Assembly: GCA_024679565.1 (NCBI GenBank)
Contig: JAIBDD010000008.1
Location: forward strand, 31,307-95,306
DNA length: 64,000 bases
Reading direction: 5' to 3'
Source: Bacteroidota bacterium
Lineage (GTDB): Bacteria > Bacteroidota > Bacteroidia > NS11-12g > UBA9320
Shown piece by piece: positions 18,254-28,627 of this stretch (positions are counted from its first letter, which is position 1; every line of letters starts with the position of its first letter). The notes below the pieces were generated by a model that saw only the letters and a program-made list of their open reading frames with translations, ran no database searches and had not been told where the DNA came from. A program made the position numbers and the translations under genes.

Positions 18254-18880
18254 ATGTCATCCGAATTGTCTTACCAAGAAATCACAACGAAACTGTGGTC
18301 TTTAGACCCTAAGTTAGCGTTGGTGTGTAAAGCAACATCCGTTGAAATTGAACCTTCGCCGAGTGTCGATATTTACGCCAGTTTGCTGCAGTCTATTGTT
18401 TCTCAACAGCTTTCGACTAAAGTGGCTGCCATCATTTGGAAACGGTTTTTAGACTTGTTTCCAGCACACTACCCAGACTATAGAGCTGTTTTGGACTTGG
18501 CAGTTTCTCAGTTAAGAGGAGTCGGATTGTCGGGATCAAAGTCTCAGTATATACAGAATGTTGCCCTATTTGCTTCGCAAAATGACATGTCATTGGATTA
18601 TTTAATGTCGAAGTCAGATACCGAAATTGTGGACTACCTTACTGCAATTAAAGGGGTCGGTAAATGGACTGTTCAAATGATTTTAATGTTTCCAATGGAT
18701 AGGCAAGATGTATTTCCAGTGGACGATTTAGGGATTCAAACAAAGATGAAGCATTGGTATGATTTAACATCAGAAAAGAAGCAACTAAAAAAAGAGATGC
18801 TTGCGATCGTAGCGTCGTGGGCTCCTTATAAAACACTGGCATGCAAATACTTATGGGCTTCAGTTATTCCCAAAACATAA
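18254..18880 (+). CDS. DNA-3-methyladenine glycosylase II (AlkA-like, HhH-GPD)
   Basis: 208 aa. It should excise alkylated purines as the first step of base-excision repair. The helix-hairpin-helix is at about residues 128-143 (TAIKGVGKWTVQMI), and the catalytic Asp is Asp158 in FPVDDLG. SIVSQQLS (about 48-54) is the conserved N-terminal helix motif. It is about 70 residues shorter than E. coli AlkA because it lacks the N-terminal beta domain; this matches the compact fungal/Bacillus-type glycosylases. The ATG is preceded by TATACTTG (18241-18248), a one-base variant of the -7 promoter element, so it may have its own start despite the close upstream gene. Confidence 0.92.
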   Translation: MSSELSYQEITTKLWSLDPKLALVCKATSVEIEPSPSVDIYASLLQSIVSQQLSTKVAAIIWKRFLDLFPAHYPDYRAVLDLAVSQLRGVGLSGSKSQYIQNVALFASQNDMSLDYLMSKSDTEIVDYLTAIKGVGKWTVQMILMFPMDRQDVFPVDDLGIQTKMKHWYDLTSEKKQLKKEMLAIVASWAPYKTLACKYLWASVIPKT

Positions 18881-18916
18881 TTGTTGTATCTTTCCAACGC
18901 AACCAATAACAGGAAA

Positions 18917-20362
18917 ATGAAAGCTTTTTTAACATTAGTCGCACTGATTCTTGGACTCCACTTTGCAACCGCACAAGATTATATAAGTGCCAAGTATTTA
19001 ATTAAATCAGATCTAAACATTTCTTATGGAAGCGCAACGGATGTTGCGGGAAATGTTAGGGATCTAAAGATGGACATTTCTTATCCTACCAATGCACCTG
19101 ATAAAAATTGTGGTAAGCCAATAATGATAGTCGTTCATGGAGGGGCATTTATGAGTGGAGACAAAGGAGAAGCATCGTTGGTTACACTTAGAGAAGAGTT
19201 TGCAAAACGGGGATATATCACCGCATCTGTAAATTACAGATTAGGTGTTTTACATACAGATAAGCTGGTAAATTGTAATGTGTCGTCGCTTGGTGCAAGT
19301 TGGAATTGCTTGAATGTACAAGACTCAAGTGAGTGGTATCGAGCATACTACCGGGGCATACAAGATGTACATGGTGCGATAAGATACTTGGTGAACAATA
19401 GAACCACGTATAAACCAGATGCTAACAATGTATTTGTGGTTGGGCAAAGCGCTGGGGGGTTTATCGCTTTAGGTGTTGGCTTTACCGATGACTCCACCGA
19501 GGTGATGTCAGGTTTGTCAGGGTCAATGACAGATGCTAAACCACCTCATCGAATTTATGAAACGGATTGTATTGTCAGTAGAGGATTAGACACTTCTATT
19601 GAATTGATGGGTCTTGAAAGAGCGAAATTAGGATCGTACCGAGGCGTATTAAATCAGCCTCAATTGAATAATTATACCATACGCGGGGTAGGTAATTTTT
19701 ATGGAGGTGTGTTTAATGATATCATGGAAAGTCATTCAACCGTGACGCCAGTTTTATATACCTATCATCAGCCCAATGATTTGATTGTTCCTATAGGATA
19801 TTCGCGTGTGTATGCAGGTTTTAATGCATGCGCTATGCAATTTCCGTTTAATTGCCAGGGGATTATTAACAGGCCGCTGATGTTTGGCTCGCAAGGTATT
19901 GTAGATTTGATAAACCAAGCGAAATCTAACGGAAAAGACGTACCAGAATTCCAGTTCGACAAAACGAATAACAATGCGAATTGCGCTATGCAAATTGCCA
20001 ACCCATCAACAGCTGGTCATGCGTTTGATAATTACACTTTGAGAAGAACGAACATGGCCAAATACTTTGCAACGGCCATAGACACATGTCAATTGAATGG
20101 AATACATAAAGGAAGGGTATTGAGGATTGCCATTTCGCCCAACCCAATCCATGTGGGTGAAGGGTTGCATGTTCAAGGAACGTTCACAACAGGGTCATCC
20201 ATTGAGGTTTTTGATATCGACGGAACTGTGGTAACGCAAATGACGCTTGAAAATGGAAGAAGCCACACATCAATACAAGTGGGCAATACACCTGGAGTTT
20301 ACTTTGTACGAATTACGGATGGCAATCAAATGGTAACCAAACGTGTTGTAGTGTTGCAGTAG
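18917..20362 (+). CDS. Secreted alpha/beta-hydrolase (carboxylesterase-like) with T9SS sorting domain
   Basis: 481 aa from ATG 18917, the start that opens directly with a signal peptide (cleavage ATA before Gln); an earlier in-frame TTG at 18881 would add 12 unlikely residues. The oxyanion-hole motif HGGAF is at about residue 74, and the nucleophile is Ser178 in GQSAGG. The fold resembles BD-FAE/feruloyl or carboxylesterases. The last 80 residues are a type A T9SS sorting domain (ISPNPIHVGE... GVYFVRITDG...). It should be a surface or released esterase. The substrate is unknown. An unusually high number of Cys residues lies in the catalytic region (NCGK, NCNV, NCLN, DTCQ), which suggests disulfides. 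Confidence 0.88.
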   Translation: MKAFLTLVALILGLHFATAQDYISAKYLIKSDLNISYGSATDVAGNVRDLKMDISYPTNAPDKNCGKPIMIVVHGGAFMSGDKGEASLVTLREEFAKRGYITASVNYRLGVLHTDKLVNCNVSSLGASWNCLNVQDSSEWYRAYYRGIQDVHGAIRYLVNNRTTYKPDANNVFVVGQSAGGFIALGVGFTDDSTEVMSGLSGSMTDAKPPHRIYETDCIVSRGLDTSIELMGLERAKLGSYRGVLNQPQLNNYTIRGVGNFYGGVFNDIMESHSTVTPVLYTYHQPNDLIVPIGYSRVYAGFNACAMQFPFNCQGIINRPLMFGSQGIVDLINQAKSNGKDVPEFQFDKTNNNANCAMQIANPSTAGHAFDNYTLRRTNMAKYFATAIDTCQLNGIHKGRVLRIAISPNPIHVGEGLHVQGTFTTGSSIEVFDIDGTVVTQMTLENGRSHTSIQVGNTPGVYFVRITDGNQMVTKRVVVLQ

Positions 20363-20384
20363 ATTTACTGCACATTAGGTTTAG

Positions 20385-21515
20385 ATGGCCGGAATTTACA
20401 TACACATACCGTTTTGTAGGAAAGCATGTCATTATTGCGATTTTCACTTTTCAACTTCATTGGCAAACCGGAGTGCCATGGTGAAAGCCATTTGCAAAGA
20501 ACTCATAGAAAGGAAGTCTGAATTAACAAATCAGGTAATTGATACGGTGTATTTTGGTGGAGGGACGCCAAGTGTGTTATTGAAAACTGAGTTGCAGGAT
20601 ATTCTGGATACAATTAAGGAAAATTATACCCTTGCTATAGAAATCGAATGCACTTTAGAGGCCAATCCCGACGACTGTTCGAGACAGAATTTAAGCGACT
20701 GGCTCGAAAGTGGCGTAAACCGGTTAAGTATTGGTGTTCAGTCTTTTGACCAAAGGGATTTAGATTGGATGAATAGATCACACGATCACCATCAAGCAAC
20801 GGCCTCTATTTTGGAAGCCGAAAAGGCAGGTTTCAGATCCATCAATTTAGATTTAATTTATGGCGTACCCACAATGCCCTCTGAAGTATGGGAGCTCAAT
20901 GTGCAACAGGCACTGAGCCTACCAATAAACCACATATCGGCATATAGTTTAACTGTAGAGAAAGGCACTGCGCTTCACCACTTTGTTAAAACCAAGAAAT
21001 ACCCACGGTTGGATGAGGAAAAATCTGCCAGCGAGTTTGAATACTTCCTGAAAGAGGTTGAAAACAAAGGATGGGAGCAATATGAAATATCTAATTATTG
21101 CAAACCTGGGGATTATGCAAAGCACAACACAAACTACTGGAAACAGAAGCCATACATTGGCGTGGGACCTTCAGCACACTCCTATCAGCGCGGTTATCGC
21201 AGGTGGAACGTGGCTAATAACGCCAAATACCTAAAAGCCACAGAGATTGGGGAAGTTTTATATAATGATGAGCAATTATCCAATGCAGACCAAATTAACG
21301 AATTGATTATGTTGGGGTTACGTACAAAATGGGGGTTGGATACAAATGTTCTACGTGAGGAGTTGAAATATGATATTGACCAACATGTAGGGACAGAAAT
21401 TGAAGATTTAGAGCAAAATGGCAAACTGACAAATATTGGCGGAATCATAACCCTCACAGAGAAAGGAAAGTTAATAGCCGACTACATTGCCGCAACATTG
21501 TTTACAACAGAATAA
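20385..21515 (+). CDS. hemW: HemW-type radical SAM protein (heme chaperone; coproporphyrinogen oxidase-like)
   Basis: 376 aa. The radical-SAM cluster motif is Cys11-x3-Cys15-x2-Cys18 (CRKACHYCDF). Aromatic-rich YIHIPF precedes it, as in HemN/HemW. Further family motifs are VYFGGGTPS, LEANPDD, RLSIGVQSF and NLDLIYGVP. At 376 aa with no long N-terminal extension it matches HemW, a heme-binding chaperone, rather than the true oxidase HemN (about 450 aa); annotation as HemN would be a common error. It starts 22 bp after the esterase gene. Confidence 0.93.
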   Translation: MAGIYIHIPFCRKACHYCDFHFSTSLANRSAMVKAICKELIERKSELTNQVIDTVYFGGGTPSVLLKTELQDILDTIKENYTLAIEIECTLEANPDDCSRQNLSDWLESGVNRLSIGVQSFDQRDLDWMNRSHDHHQATASILEAEKAGFRSINLDLIYGVPTMPSEVWELNVQQALSLPINHISAYSLTVEKGTALHHFVKTKKYPRLDEEKSASEFEYFLKEVENKGWEQYEISNYCKPGDYAKHNTNYWKQKPYIGVGPSAHSYQRGYRRWNVANNAKYLKATEIGEVLYNDEQLSNADQINELIMLGLRTKWGLDTNVLREELKYDIDQHVGTEIEDLEQNGKLTNIGGIITLTEKGKLIADYIAATLFTTE

Positions 21516-21548
21516 CAAATATCGTTTAGATTATTGATGCGCTTATTT

Positions 21549-21556
21549 TACCTTTG
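21549..21556 (+). promoter_or_regulatory. -7 promoter element for the cold-shock-domain gene
   Basis: TACCTTTG matches TAnnTTTG and lies 92 bp upstream of the cold-shock-domain ATG. The predicted mRNA would have a leader of about 85 nt. Long leaders are common for cold-shock genes, but no structure was folded here. Confidence 0.5.
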
Positions 21557-21648
21557 AAGATAATTCTACGTCTTTGGTCGGACAAATTAGCATATCAACT
21601 ATGTTATTGTTATATGAATAAGAGTAGATAAAGACAGTTAAAATATAT

Positions 21649-22095
21649 ATGGGGAGATCTCAAGAAACATTCGGTAAAAAAGAAGTTAGAAACAAAAAGG
21701 CCAAAAAGAAGCGTGAAAAGGAAGCCAAGCGCATGGAAAAGCGTGGTCAAGATAAAAAGAGTCTTGACGACATGATTATGTACGTTGATGCCAACGGTAA
21801 CTTTACTGATACTCCTCCAGATCCAAGTTTAAAAGAAGAAATCGAAATTGAAAGCATTGAAATTAGTGTTTCCAAAAAAGAAGATATCGAGGAAGAAATC
21901 GAAAGAAGTGGTACAGTCACTTTTTTCAACGACGATAAAGGTTTCGGTTTTATTAAAGACACAATTACTGGCGAAAGTGTTTTCGTACACATTAACAATA
22001 CCTTAGAGCCTATCAAGGAAAACAACCTGGTTAAGTTTGAGGTTGAAATGGGAAACCAAGGTCCTGTTGCTGTTAAAGTAGAGGTAAAGCGCTAA
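21649..22095 (+). CDS. Cold-shock-domain protein with basic/acidic N-terminal extension
   Basis: 148 aa. Residues 87-147 form a cold-shock domain with RNP1 (GFGFIK) and RNP2 (VFVHI), which binds single-stranded RNA or DNA. The first 35 residues are very basic ([19 protein letters not shown]), then a hinge and an acidic stretch (about 61-86). This extended form is typical of Bacteroidota and differs from the roughly 67-aa CspA. It is convergent with a DEAD-box RNA helicase, and the two 3' ends overlap by 4 bp. A helicase/cold-shock pair suggests a shared role in unwinding RNA in the cold, but this is inferred from position. Confidence 0.93.
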   Translation: MGRSQETFGKKEVRNKKAKKKREKEAKRMEKRGQDKKSLDDMIMYVDANGNFTDTPPDPSLKEEIEIESIEISVSKKEDIEEEIERSGTVTFFNDDKGFGFIKDTITGESVFVHINNTLEPIKENNLVKFEVEMGNQGPVAVKVEVKR

Positions 22096-23357
22096 GTGTT
22101 CTTTCGCCTCGGTTTATTACCATAATATTTCTTATGTTTATTACGATTGGCTTGGTTGCCATGTCGTGACTTGCCTTGTGGTTTAGGTTTATTGTTGTTT
22201 TGATTCTGTTTAGGAACAACAACGTCAGTCGGTTCGTAACCTTCTTTTTCTTCCGTTTTTGGTGAAAACCCAATGAGTTTTACAATGTCTTTCAAAAGAG
22301 GAACTTCTTCAATTGAAACCAATGAAACGGCTTCTCCGTTTGCACCAGCTCTTCCAGTTCTACCGATTCGGTGAACATAGTCTTCAGGAACATTAGGAAT
22401 TTCGAAATTTACAACGTGTGGCAATAAAGGAATGTCTAATCCACGAGCCGCGATGTCTGTGGCGACTAATACTCGGACTTTTCCTTTTTTGAAGTCAGAC
22501 AAGGCTTTGGTTCTTGCGTTTTGACTCTTGTTTCCATGAATAGGGACGGCTGTAATGCCATTTTTACCCATCTTATCAGCCAACTTGTTAGCTCCGTATT
22601 TCGTACGGGTAAAAACCAACACTTGCTGCCAGTTTCCTTCTTTAATCAGCTGAATAATGAGTTGAGGTTTTTTCTTTTTGTCAACTCGATAAACCTTTTG
22701 CTGTATTTTTTCAACCGTTGTGTTTTCAGGAGTTGCTTCAACCAATACCGGATTGTGCAAAAAGCTACCTGCTAAGGCTTTTATTTCCTTTGAAAATGTG
22801 GCTGAAAACAAAAGATTTTGTCTGCGCTTTGGAAGCAATTGTAGGATTCTTTTGATGTCTCTGAGAAATCCCATATCTAACATACGGTCTGCCTCATCTA
22901 GCACCAAATGATCAACTTCATGCAGCGATAGTTTTCGCTGGTTTTCTAAATCAAGCAATCTTCCAGGTGTTGCCACCAAAATGTCAACGCCTTTACGTAA
23001 AGCCGTAATTTGAGGGTTTGCACTTACGCCACCAAATATGACCGTAGAACGGACATCCAAGAACTTGCCGTATTGATCTAAATTGGCTAGTATTTGCGCA
23101 GCTAGTTCTCTTGTTGGTGTTAAGATTAAAACCTTGATTGGACGTCTTTTTTGGACTGGTTTTTCCGATAGCAACTGCAATAGCGGCAGCGTAAATCCAG
23201 CAGTTTTACCTGTCCCAGTTTGGGCAGAAGCAAGTACATCTTTTCCAGCAAAAACCTCTGGAATAGACTTCTCTTGAATAGGTGTTGGATTTTTATACCC
23301 TTGAAGTGCAATGGCCTTCAGCAAAGGCTCTGATAAGCCTAGATTTTTAAATGACAT
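22092..23357 (-). CDS. DEAD-box RNA helicase (RhlE-like)
   Basis: 421 aa. All core motifs are visible: Q motif ([10 protein letters not shown]), Walker A AQTGTGKT at residues 45-52, [12 protein letters not shown] in [16 protein letters not shown], and [10 protein letters not shown]. The tail from about 375 is Lys/Asn/Gln/Arg-rich and ends KPRRKNT; such tails tether the helicase to RNA. It probably acts in ribosome assembly or mRNA decay, and RhlE is the nearest subgroup by motif and length. The 3' end overlaps that of the cold-shock-domain gene on the other strand. Confidence 0.95.
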   Translation of the reverse strand: MSFKNLGLSEPLLKAIALQGYKNPTPIQEKSIPEVFAGKDVLASAQTGTGKTAGFTLPLLQLLSEKPVQKRRPIKVLILTPTRELAAQILANLDQYGKFLDVRSTVIFGGVSANPQITALRKGVDILVATPGRLLDLENQRKLSLHEVDHLVLDEADRMLDMGFLRDIKRILQLLPKRRQNLLFSATFSKEIKALAGSFLHNPVLVEATPENTTVEKIQQKVYRVDKKKKPQLIIQLIKEGNWQQVLVFTRTKYGANKLADKMGKNGITAVPIHGNKSQNARTKALSDFKKGKVRVLVATDIAARGLDIPLLPHVVNFEIPNVPEDYVHRIGRTGRAGANGEAVSLVSIEEVPLLKDIVKLIGFSPKTEEKEGYEPTDVVVPKQNQNNNKPKPQGKSRHGNQANRNKHKKYYGNKPRRKNT

Positions 23358-23471
23358 GTAATAATTGTATTAGAGATGACAATCGAACAAAGTGCCATTT
23401 CGGAAAACTTTAACGAAGATAGAGAGTTTATAATTGTGAGCAATGTTAAATTGTAAGCGAAGAGACCTAAT

Positions 23472-24374
23472 ATGAAAACTGTTTTAGTAACTGGAGCCTC
23501 AGGATTGATTGGTCGACACCTATGTCGATTGCTTGAAACAAAGGGCTATGCTATTCATGTACTAGGCAGATCAAAGAAAAATGACCTGCCTTACAAACAA
23601 TTTGTCTGGGACGTAAACAAAGGAGTTGTGGATTCAGATGCCTTTGAAGGGATTAACGCCATAATTCACTTGGCAGGGGCCAACATTAGTGAAGGTCGTT
23701 GGACAAAACACCGACAACAAGAAATTAGAGACAGTCGCGTTAAATCAACCAAGCTATTGCTTAAAGCTGTGCAGGCGGCAGGCATACATTTAGACGTGTT
23801 TGTTAGTTCGTCGGCCATTGGATATTATGGTGCAACAACAAGTGACACTATTTTCGCTGAGGCAGATAGTTCGGCCGAAGATTTTATTGGTAATGTCTGT
23901 TTAGAGTGGGAATTATCGGCTGACGCCTTTGAGCAAAACGATGTGAGAACGGTTAAGCTTAGAACAGGAGTCGTAATGACTCCGACAGAAGGACCATTGG
24001 CTAAGATGGCTAGACCAATACAATCAGGGTTTGGGAGTGCTTTAGGTTCGGGAAAACAATTCATGCCATGGATACATATTGATGATTTATGTGAAATATA
24101 TCTCCAGAGTATTGAAGATGTTGCCATGAGTGGACCTTACAACGCAGTGGCTCCAACACATGCTACAAACGCTCAAGTAACATCAACAATTGGTCGTGTT
24201 TTGAATCGCAAGACGTGGCTACCTAACGTGCCAGCGTTTGTGTTAAAACTAATTTTTGGGGAAATGGCAGTGATATTTTTAGAGGGCAGCCGGGTATCAT
24301 CTCACCGGATAGAACAAACAGGGTTTCAATTTCGATATCCAGAATTAGAAAAGGCCTTAACGAACTTGATGTAA
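23472..24374 (+). CDS. TIGR01777/SDR39U1-family NAD(P)-dependent epimerase-like protein
   Basis: 300 aa. The Rossmann nucleotide-binding motif is GASGLIGRHL at residues 7-16. INAIIHLAGANI and DVFVSSSAIGYYG are conserved family blocks. A C-terminal DUF1731-like segment (VPAFVLKLIFGEMAVIFLEGSRV) completes the protein. E. coli YfcH belongs to this family; the substrate is unknown. It stands alone, convergent with the decarboxylase gene downstream (4-bp gap) and divergent from the helicase. Confidence 0.92.
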   Translation: MKTVLVTGASGLIGRHLCRLLETKGYAIHVLGRSKKNDLPYKQFVWDVNKGVVDSDAFEGINAIIHLAGANISEGRWTKHRQQEIRDSRVKSTKLLLKAVQAAGIHLDVFVSSSAIGYYGATTSDTIFAEADSSAEDFIGNVCLEWELSADAFEQNDVRTVKLRTGVVMTPTEGPLAKMARPIQSGFGSALGSGKQFMPWIHIDDLCEIYLQSIEDVAMSGPYNAVAPTHATNAQVTSTIGRVLNRKTWLPNVPAFVLKLIFGEMAVIFLEGSRVSSHRIEQTGFQFRYPELEKALTNLM

Positions 24375-24378
24375 GGTT

Positions 24379-25353
24379 CTAGGTAAACTCACGTGGGTGA
24401 GCATAGGTATATAAATCTTCTTTCGGGAGACTTTTAAAATAGTTGTAGGTGATTTTTAATCCTTCTTGACGGCTGTATTTTGGCTCCCATCCTAAAATTT
24501 CTTTTGCTCGGGTAATGTCTGGTTTTCTTTGTTTAGGGTCGTCTTTCGGCAAATCTTTCAAAACAATTTTTTGATCAGTGCCAGTCAAAGCAATAATTTC
24601 CTTTGCGAAGTCCAAGATGCTAATTTCATCCGGGTTGCCAATATTTACCGGTGAAGCATAGTCGCTATGCAATAGTCTGTAAATACCTTCAACCAAATCA
24701 TCTACATAACAGAAGCTTCTTGTTTGACTTCCATCCCCAAAAACAGTTATATCCTCTCCACGTAGCGCTTGCCCTATAAAAGCGGGTAAAGCACGACCAT
24801 CATTCAGTCGCATTCGTGGTCCGTAGGTATTAAATATTCTTACGATTCGGGTTTCAACTCCGTGAAATGTATGATATGCCATGGTCATGGCTTCTTGAAA
24901 CCTTTTGGCTTCGTCGTATACACCTCTTGGGCCAACAGGATTAACATTCCCCCAATAATCTTCGTTTTGTGGATGCACCATTGGGTCTCCATACACTTCT
25001 GAGGTACTGGCAATAAGCATACGAGCACCTTTGGCTAAAGATAAACCAAGACAATTGTGTGTACCTAATGAACCCACTTTTAGGGTTGGGATAGGTATTT
25101 TTAAATAGTCTATTGGACTTGCAGGTGATGCGAAATGCAGCACATAATCCAACTCACTAGGAATATGAATATATTTAGAAACATCATGGTGGTAGAACTC
25201 AAACTGTTCTAAAGGCATGAGGTGTTCAATATTTTTTAGGTCACCTGTTATCAGGTTATCCATGGCAATAACATGAAAACCTTCTTTGATAAATCGGTCA
25301 CATAAATGTGAACCTAAAAATCCTGCACCACCTGTTATTAATACCTTCTTCAT
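24379..25353 (-). CDS. UDP-glucuronate decarboxylase-like SDR (UDP-xylose synthase type)
   Basis: 324 aa extended SDR. NAD motif [10 protein letters not shown] is at residues 8-17, the active-site Tyr/Lys pair is in [11 protein letters not shown], and Ser/Thr of the catalytic triad are in [20 protein letters not shown] and [11 protein letters not shown] are typical of UDP-xylose synthases. It should convert UDP-glucuronate to UDP-xylose. Directly upstream and overlapping by 4 bp (ATGA) is UDP-glucose dehydrogenase, which makes its substrate. The pair provides precursors for a surface polysaccharide or LPS. Confidence 0.92.
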   Translation of the reverse strand: MKKVLITGGAGFLGSHLCDRFIKEGFHVIAMDNLITGDLKNIEHLMPLEQFEFYHHDVSKYIHIPSELDYVLHFASPASPIDYLKIPIPTLKVGSLGTHNCLGLSLAKGARMLIASTSEVYGDPMVHPQNEDYWGNVNPVGPRGVYDEAKRFQEAMTMAYHTFHGVETRIVRIFNTYGPRMRLNDGRALPAFIGQALRGEDITVFGDGSQTRSFCYVDDLVEGIYRLLHSDYASPVNIGNPDEISILDFAKEIIALTGTDQKIVLKDLPKDDPKQRKPDITRAKEILGWEPKYSRQEGLKITYNYFKSLPKEDLYTYAHPREFT

Positions 25354-26660
25354 TTGATTGTTTCTCGACCGATTGAGTAATAAGTAAACCCTTGTTCAGT
25401 CATTTTATTCAAGTTAAATAAATTTCGCCCATCAAAAACAGTTTTGTTTTTTAAGGCATTTGCAATTCGCTCAAAGTTAGGGTTTCTGAATTCAGACCAT
25501 TCTGTGGCGATGATTAAAGCGTCTGCTGATTCTAGGCAAGTATACATGTCTTCAGCAAAAGAGATCTTATCTCCAACAACACCTTTAACATTTGCCATTG
25601 CTTCTGGATCAAAAGCCGTAACTGTAGCACCTGCGGCAACAAGTTCGTCAATTAAATATAACGCTGGGGCTTCACGAATGTCGTCCGTATTTGGCTTAAA
25701 CGCCAATCCCCACAAAGCAAAGTGTTTGCCAGAAAGGTCTTCAGCAAAATGCGTTTTTACCTTTGGAATCAAAAATGTTTTTTGAGATTCATTAACCTCT
25801 TCAACAGCATTCAAAATTTTAAAATCGTAATCCACTTCGGCTGAGCTTCTAACCAATGCTTTCACATCTTTTGGGAAACATGAGCCACCATAACCGATTC
25901 CTGGAAATAAGAACCTGTTACCTATTCTCGTATCAGTACCAATACCTTTACGTACTTTGTCAACGTCAGCACCTACCAATTCACAAACACGTGCAATTTC
26001 ATTCATGAATGTGATTTTTGTTGCCAAAAATGAATTCGCTGCATATTTGGTGAGTTCAGCAGATTTTTCATCCATAAAAATTACTGGATTGCCTTGTCTC
26101 ACAAACGGTGCGTATAATTCGTGCATTAATTTTTCAGCACGTTCTGAACTACAACCAACCACAACACGATCAGGTTTCATGAAGTCGTCTACGGCAACTC
26201 CCTCTCTTAAAAACTCTGGGTTAGAAACGATGTCGAATTCGCCAAAGTAGTTGGCTGCAACCGCATTGTGCACCTTTTGTGCAGTCCCTACCGGTACAGT
26301 ACTTTTGTCAACAATAACCTTGTATTCGGTCATTATTTTTCCCAAATGTTCTGCAACACCCAATACATATGAAAGGTCGGCTGAACCATCTTCTCCTGGA
26401 GGGGTTGGAAGCGCTAAGAAAATTATTTTCGCTTCTTTAATAGCATCTTCTATATCGGTGGTAAAGTGAAGTCTACCCTCTTTAAGGTTTCGTTCAAATA
26501 GTTTTTCTAGTCCAGGCTCGTAAATCGTTATTTTACCTGATCGAAGACTATTTACCTTGTTTTCGTCAATGTCGACACAGGTTACATGATTGCCGGTTTC
26601 GGCAAAACAAGTACCAGAAACTAATCCAACATAACCGGTTCCAATTACTGCAATTTTCAT
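25350..26660 (-). CDS. ugd: UDP-glucose 6-dehydrogenase
   Basis: 436 aa. It oxidises UDP-glucose to UDP-glucuronate with two NAD. The N-terminal NAD motif [10 protein letters not shown] begins at residue 7, and the catalytic Cys is in [23 protein letters not shown] and [18 protein letters not shown] are conserved. It is the middle gene of a three-gene operon: the aminotransferase ends 4 bp before it and the decarboxylase start overlaps its stop. Confidence 0.95.
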   Translation of the reverse strand: MKIAVIGTGYVGLVSGTCFAETGNHVTCVDIDENKVNSLRSGKITIYEPGLEKLFERNLKEGRLHFTTDIEDAIKEAKIIFLALPTPPGEDGSADLSYVLGVAEHLGKIMTEYKVIVDKSTVPVGTAQKVHNAVAANYFGEFDIVSNPEFLREGVAVDDFMKPDRVVVGCSSERAEKLMHELYAPFVRQGNPVIFMDEKSAELTKYAANSFLATKITFMNEIARVCELVGADVDKVRKGIGTDTRIGNRFLFPGIGYGGSCFPKDVKALVRSSAEVDYDFKILNAVEEVNESQKTFLIPKVKTHFAEDLSGKHFALWGLAFKPNTDDIREAPALYLIDELVAAGATVTAFDPEAMANVKGVVGDKISFAEDMYTCLESADALIIATEWSEFRNPNFERIANALKNKTVFDGRNLFNLNKMTEQGFTYYSIGRETIK

Positions 26661-26664
26661 TTAT

Positions 26665-27771
26665 CTAAGCGAAATTTAATAAGGTTTCTATCACCTTTTG
26701 TTGTTGATCTATTGTTAATTCTGTGCTCATCGGTAACGATAATACACGGGTGCAAAGGTCATCAGTAACAGGGAAATTTCCAACTCCTTTGTACGCCTCT
26801 TGTTCATTGAGCGGAACAGGGTAATACACCATACTTGGAATACCATTGTCTGCAAGATGTTGTTTAAGAGCATCTCTGTTTAAGTCATGGATTTTCAATG
26901 TATACTGATGGAATACATGTGTTGATTTTAGGTCCCTGTAGGGTATTTCTAAAGCAGGATGATTAGCAAAAGCCTCGTCATAACGATTTGCTACCTGTTG
27001 ACGTGCAGCACTGTATTCATCCAAATACTTCAGTTTAACATCTAGTATGGCTGCCTGAACAGTGTCTAATCTTGAGTTTACTCCAACAACGCTGTGGTAG
27101 TATTTTTTCTTTTGACCATGATTACAAATCATTCTGGCTTTTTCAGCTAAGTCATCGTCGTTCGTAAAAATGGCACCGCCATCGCCATAGCAACCAAGGT
27201 TTTTTGAAGGGAAAAACGACGTTGTTCCAAAGTGCCCCATTGTGCCCGCACCTCTAACTTCACCGTTTAATGTGTAATTTGCACCTATAGCCTGAGCGGT
27301 ATCTTCCACTACATAAATGTTGTGCTGTTTACAAATGCTTAATATGGTTTCCATGTCTGCACACTGGCCAAACAAGTGCACCGGCACTACGGCTTTTGTT
27401 TTAGCCGTAATAGCTGATTCGAATGCGGTAGTGTCAATTTGAAACGTTTTAGAATCTACATCCACCAACACAGGAACCAATCCTAATAAAGCAATAACTT
27501 CAGCGGTGGCAACGTACGTAAAGCACGGAACGATTACCTCGTCACCGGGCTTTAGGTTTAGCGCCATGAAGGCAACTTGCAGCGCATCAGTTCCGTTGGC
27601 ACACGGTATAACGTGTTTTACACCCACGTATGATTCTAGGTTTTGTGCAAACTGTTTTACACGTGGACCATTAATGAAGGTTGTAGAGTCAATCACTTCT
27701 TGGATCGCCTCATTTATTTCATTGCTTATTTTGAGATACTGACCTTTTAGGTCAACCATCTGTATCGACAT
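26665..27771 (-). CDS. DegT/DnrJ/EryC1/StrS-family sugar aminotransferase (PLP-dependent)
   Basis: 368 aa. It places an amino group from glutamate on a keto nucleotide-sugar. The PLP-binding Lys is in TTSFFPSKNLG, with GDGGA just after. ANGTDALQVAF and PCFTYVATAEVI are family hallmarks, and the N-terminal MVDLKGQY is typical of the WbpE-like subgroup. It heads the operon with ugd and the decarboxylase. No matching oxidase for a 3-keto sugar is in the window, so the exact substrate is unknown. Confidence 0.92.
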   Translation of the reverse strand: MSIQMVDLKGQYLKISNEINEAIQEVIDSTTFINGPRVKQFAQNLESYVGVKHVIPCANGTDALQVAFMALNLKPGDEVIVPCFTYVATAEVIALLGLVPVLVDVDSKTFQIDTTAFESAITAKTKAVVPVHLFGQCADMETILSICKQHNIYVVEDTAQAIGANYTLNGEVRGAGTMGHFGTTSFFPSKNLGCYGDGGAIFTNDDDLAEKARMICNHGQKKKYYHSVVGVNSRLDTVQAAILDVKLKYLDEYSAARQQVANRYDEAFANHPALEIPYRDLKSTHVFHQYTLKIHDLNRDALKQHLADNGIPSMVYYPVPLNEQEAYKGVGNFPVTDDLCTRVLSLPMSTELTIDQQQKVIETLLNFA

Positions 27772-27856
27772 ACCTTAGTAATATTGCACGCAATATTAAC
27801 CAAATCTTAACCTTATACCCTGAATTTTACGTTATTTGCCACGTTAAATCCGTACA

Positions 27857-28627
27857 ATGAAAACCCATTTACTGCGTCTCACCATCATCACCCTCTTTGT
27901 TGCCATTTGTGGTACTGTTTCTGGACAACAGAAAACGGTATTTCCTAAAAAACAAGGATACCTGTTTGATATACAATATGGCGTTCAATCACCAAAGGGA
28001 GATTTAGAAGATCGATTTGGTTGGAACTCTACCCTGGGTTTCGGAGCACGTTATAAATTTGAATCGGGCTGGACAGCCGGATTTAAATACAATTGGATGT
28101 TTGGGAATAATGTTAAAGAAAGAAACATGTTTGACTCAATCGTTGGGCCAACAGGTGAGATTTTTGATAAAGATGGGTTGTTCTCAGTTATACGTTTAAA
28201 TCAGCGTGGACATACGTTGACAATGAATGGGGGAAGACTTTTTCCAGTGCTTAAAAACAACAAAAACTCTGGTATTTTGGTTGACGTTGGATTTGGGTTT
28301 ATGCTCCACAGAATTGACATTTTTGCCTCGTCACTAACGGTACCTCAGGTAACCGAAGATTATGAAAAGGGGTACGACCGGCTATCTGGTGGCATAGCGC
28401 TTAATCAATTTATTGGGTACCAGCATTTAGATCCAAAGAAACGTGTAAACTTTCAAGTTGGTTTTAGCTTTCAACAAGCCTTTACCAAAAGTATGCGCAC
28501 TATAGATTTTGATACACGAACCTATAACCCACTCAAAAGGACTGACCTATTACAAGGTGTCCGTATTGGGATTATTCTACCCGTGTATACTAAGAAATTA
28601 AGCGAAGAAGAATATTTTATTGATTGA
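27857..28627 (+). CDS. Outer-membrane beta-barrel-like protein, function unknown
   Basis: 256 aa. A signal peptide covers residues 1-23 (cleavage VSG before Gln). The rest has barrel-like alternation with aromatic and Gly-rich strands (YLFDIQYGVQSPKGD, LGFGARYKFESGWTAGFKYNW, GILVDVGFGFMLH, VRIGIILPVYTK). It ends in a charged tail (EEEYFID) rather than the C-terminal Phe usual in barrels. I do not recognise a named family. Its TGA overlaps the waaA ATG (TGATG), so it is probably translationally coupled to Kdo transfer in LPS assembly. Confidence 0.8.
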   Translation: MKTHLLRLTIITLFVAICGTVSGQQKTVFPKKQGYLFDIQYGVQSPKGDLEDRFGWNSTLGFGARYKFESGWTAGFKYNWMFGNNVKERNMFDSIVGPTGEIFDKDGLFSVIRLNQRGHTLTMNGGRLFPVLKNNKNSGILVDVGFGFMLHRIDIFASSLTVPQVTEDYEKGYDRLSGGIALNQFIGYQHLDPKKRVNFQVGFSFQQAFTKSMRTIDFDTRTYNPLKRTDLLQGVRIGIILPVYTKKLSEEEYFID

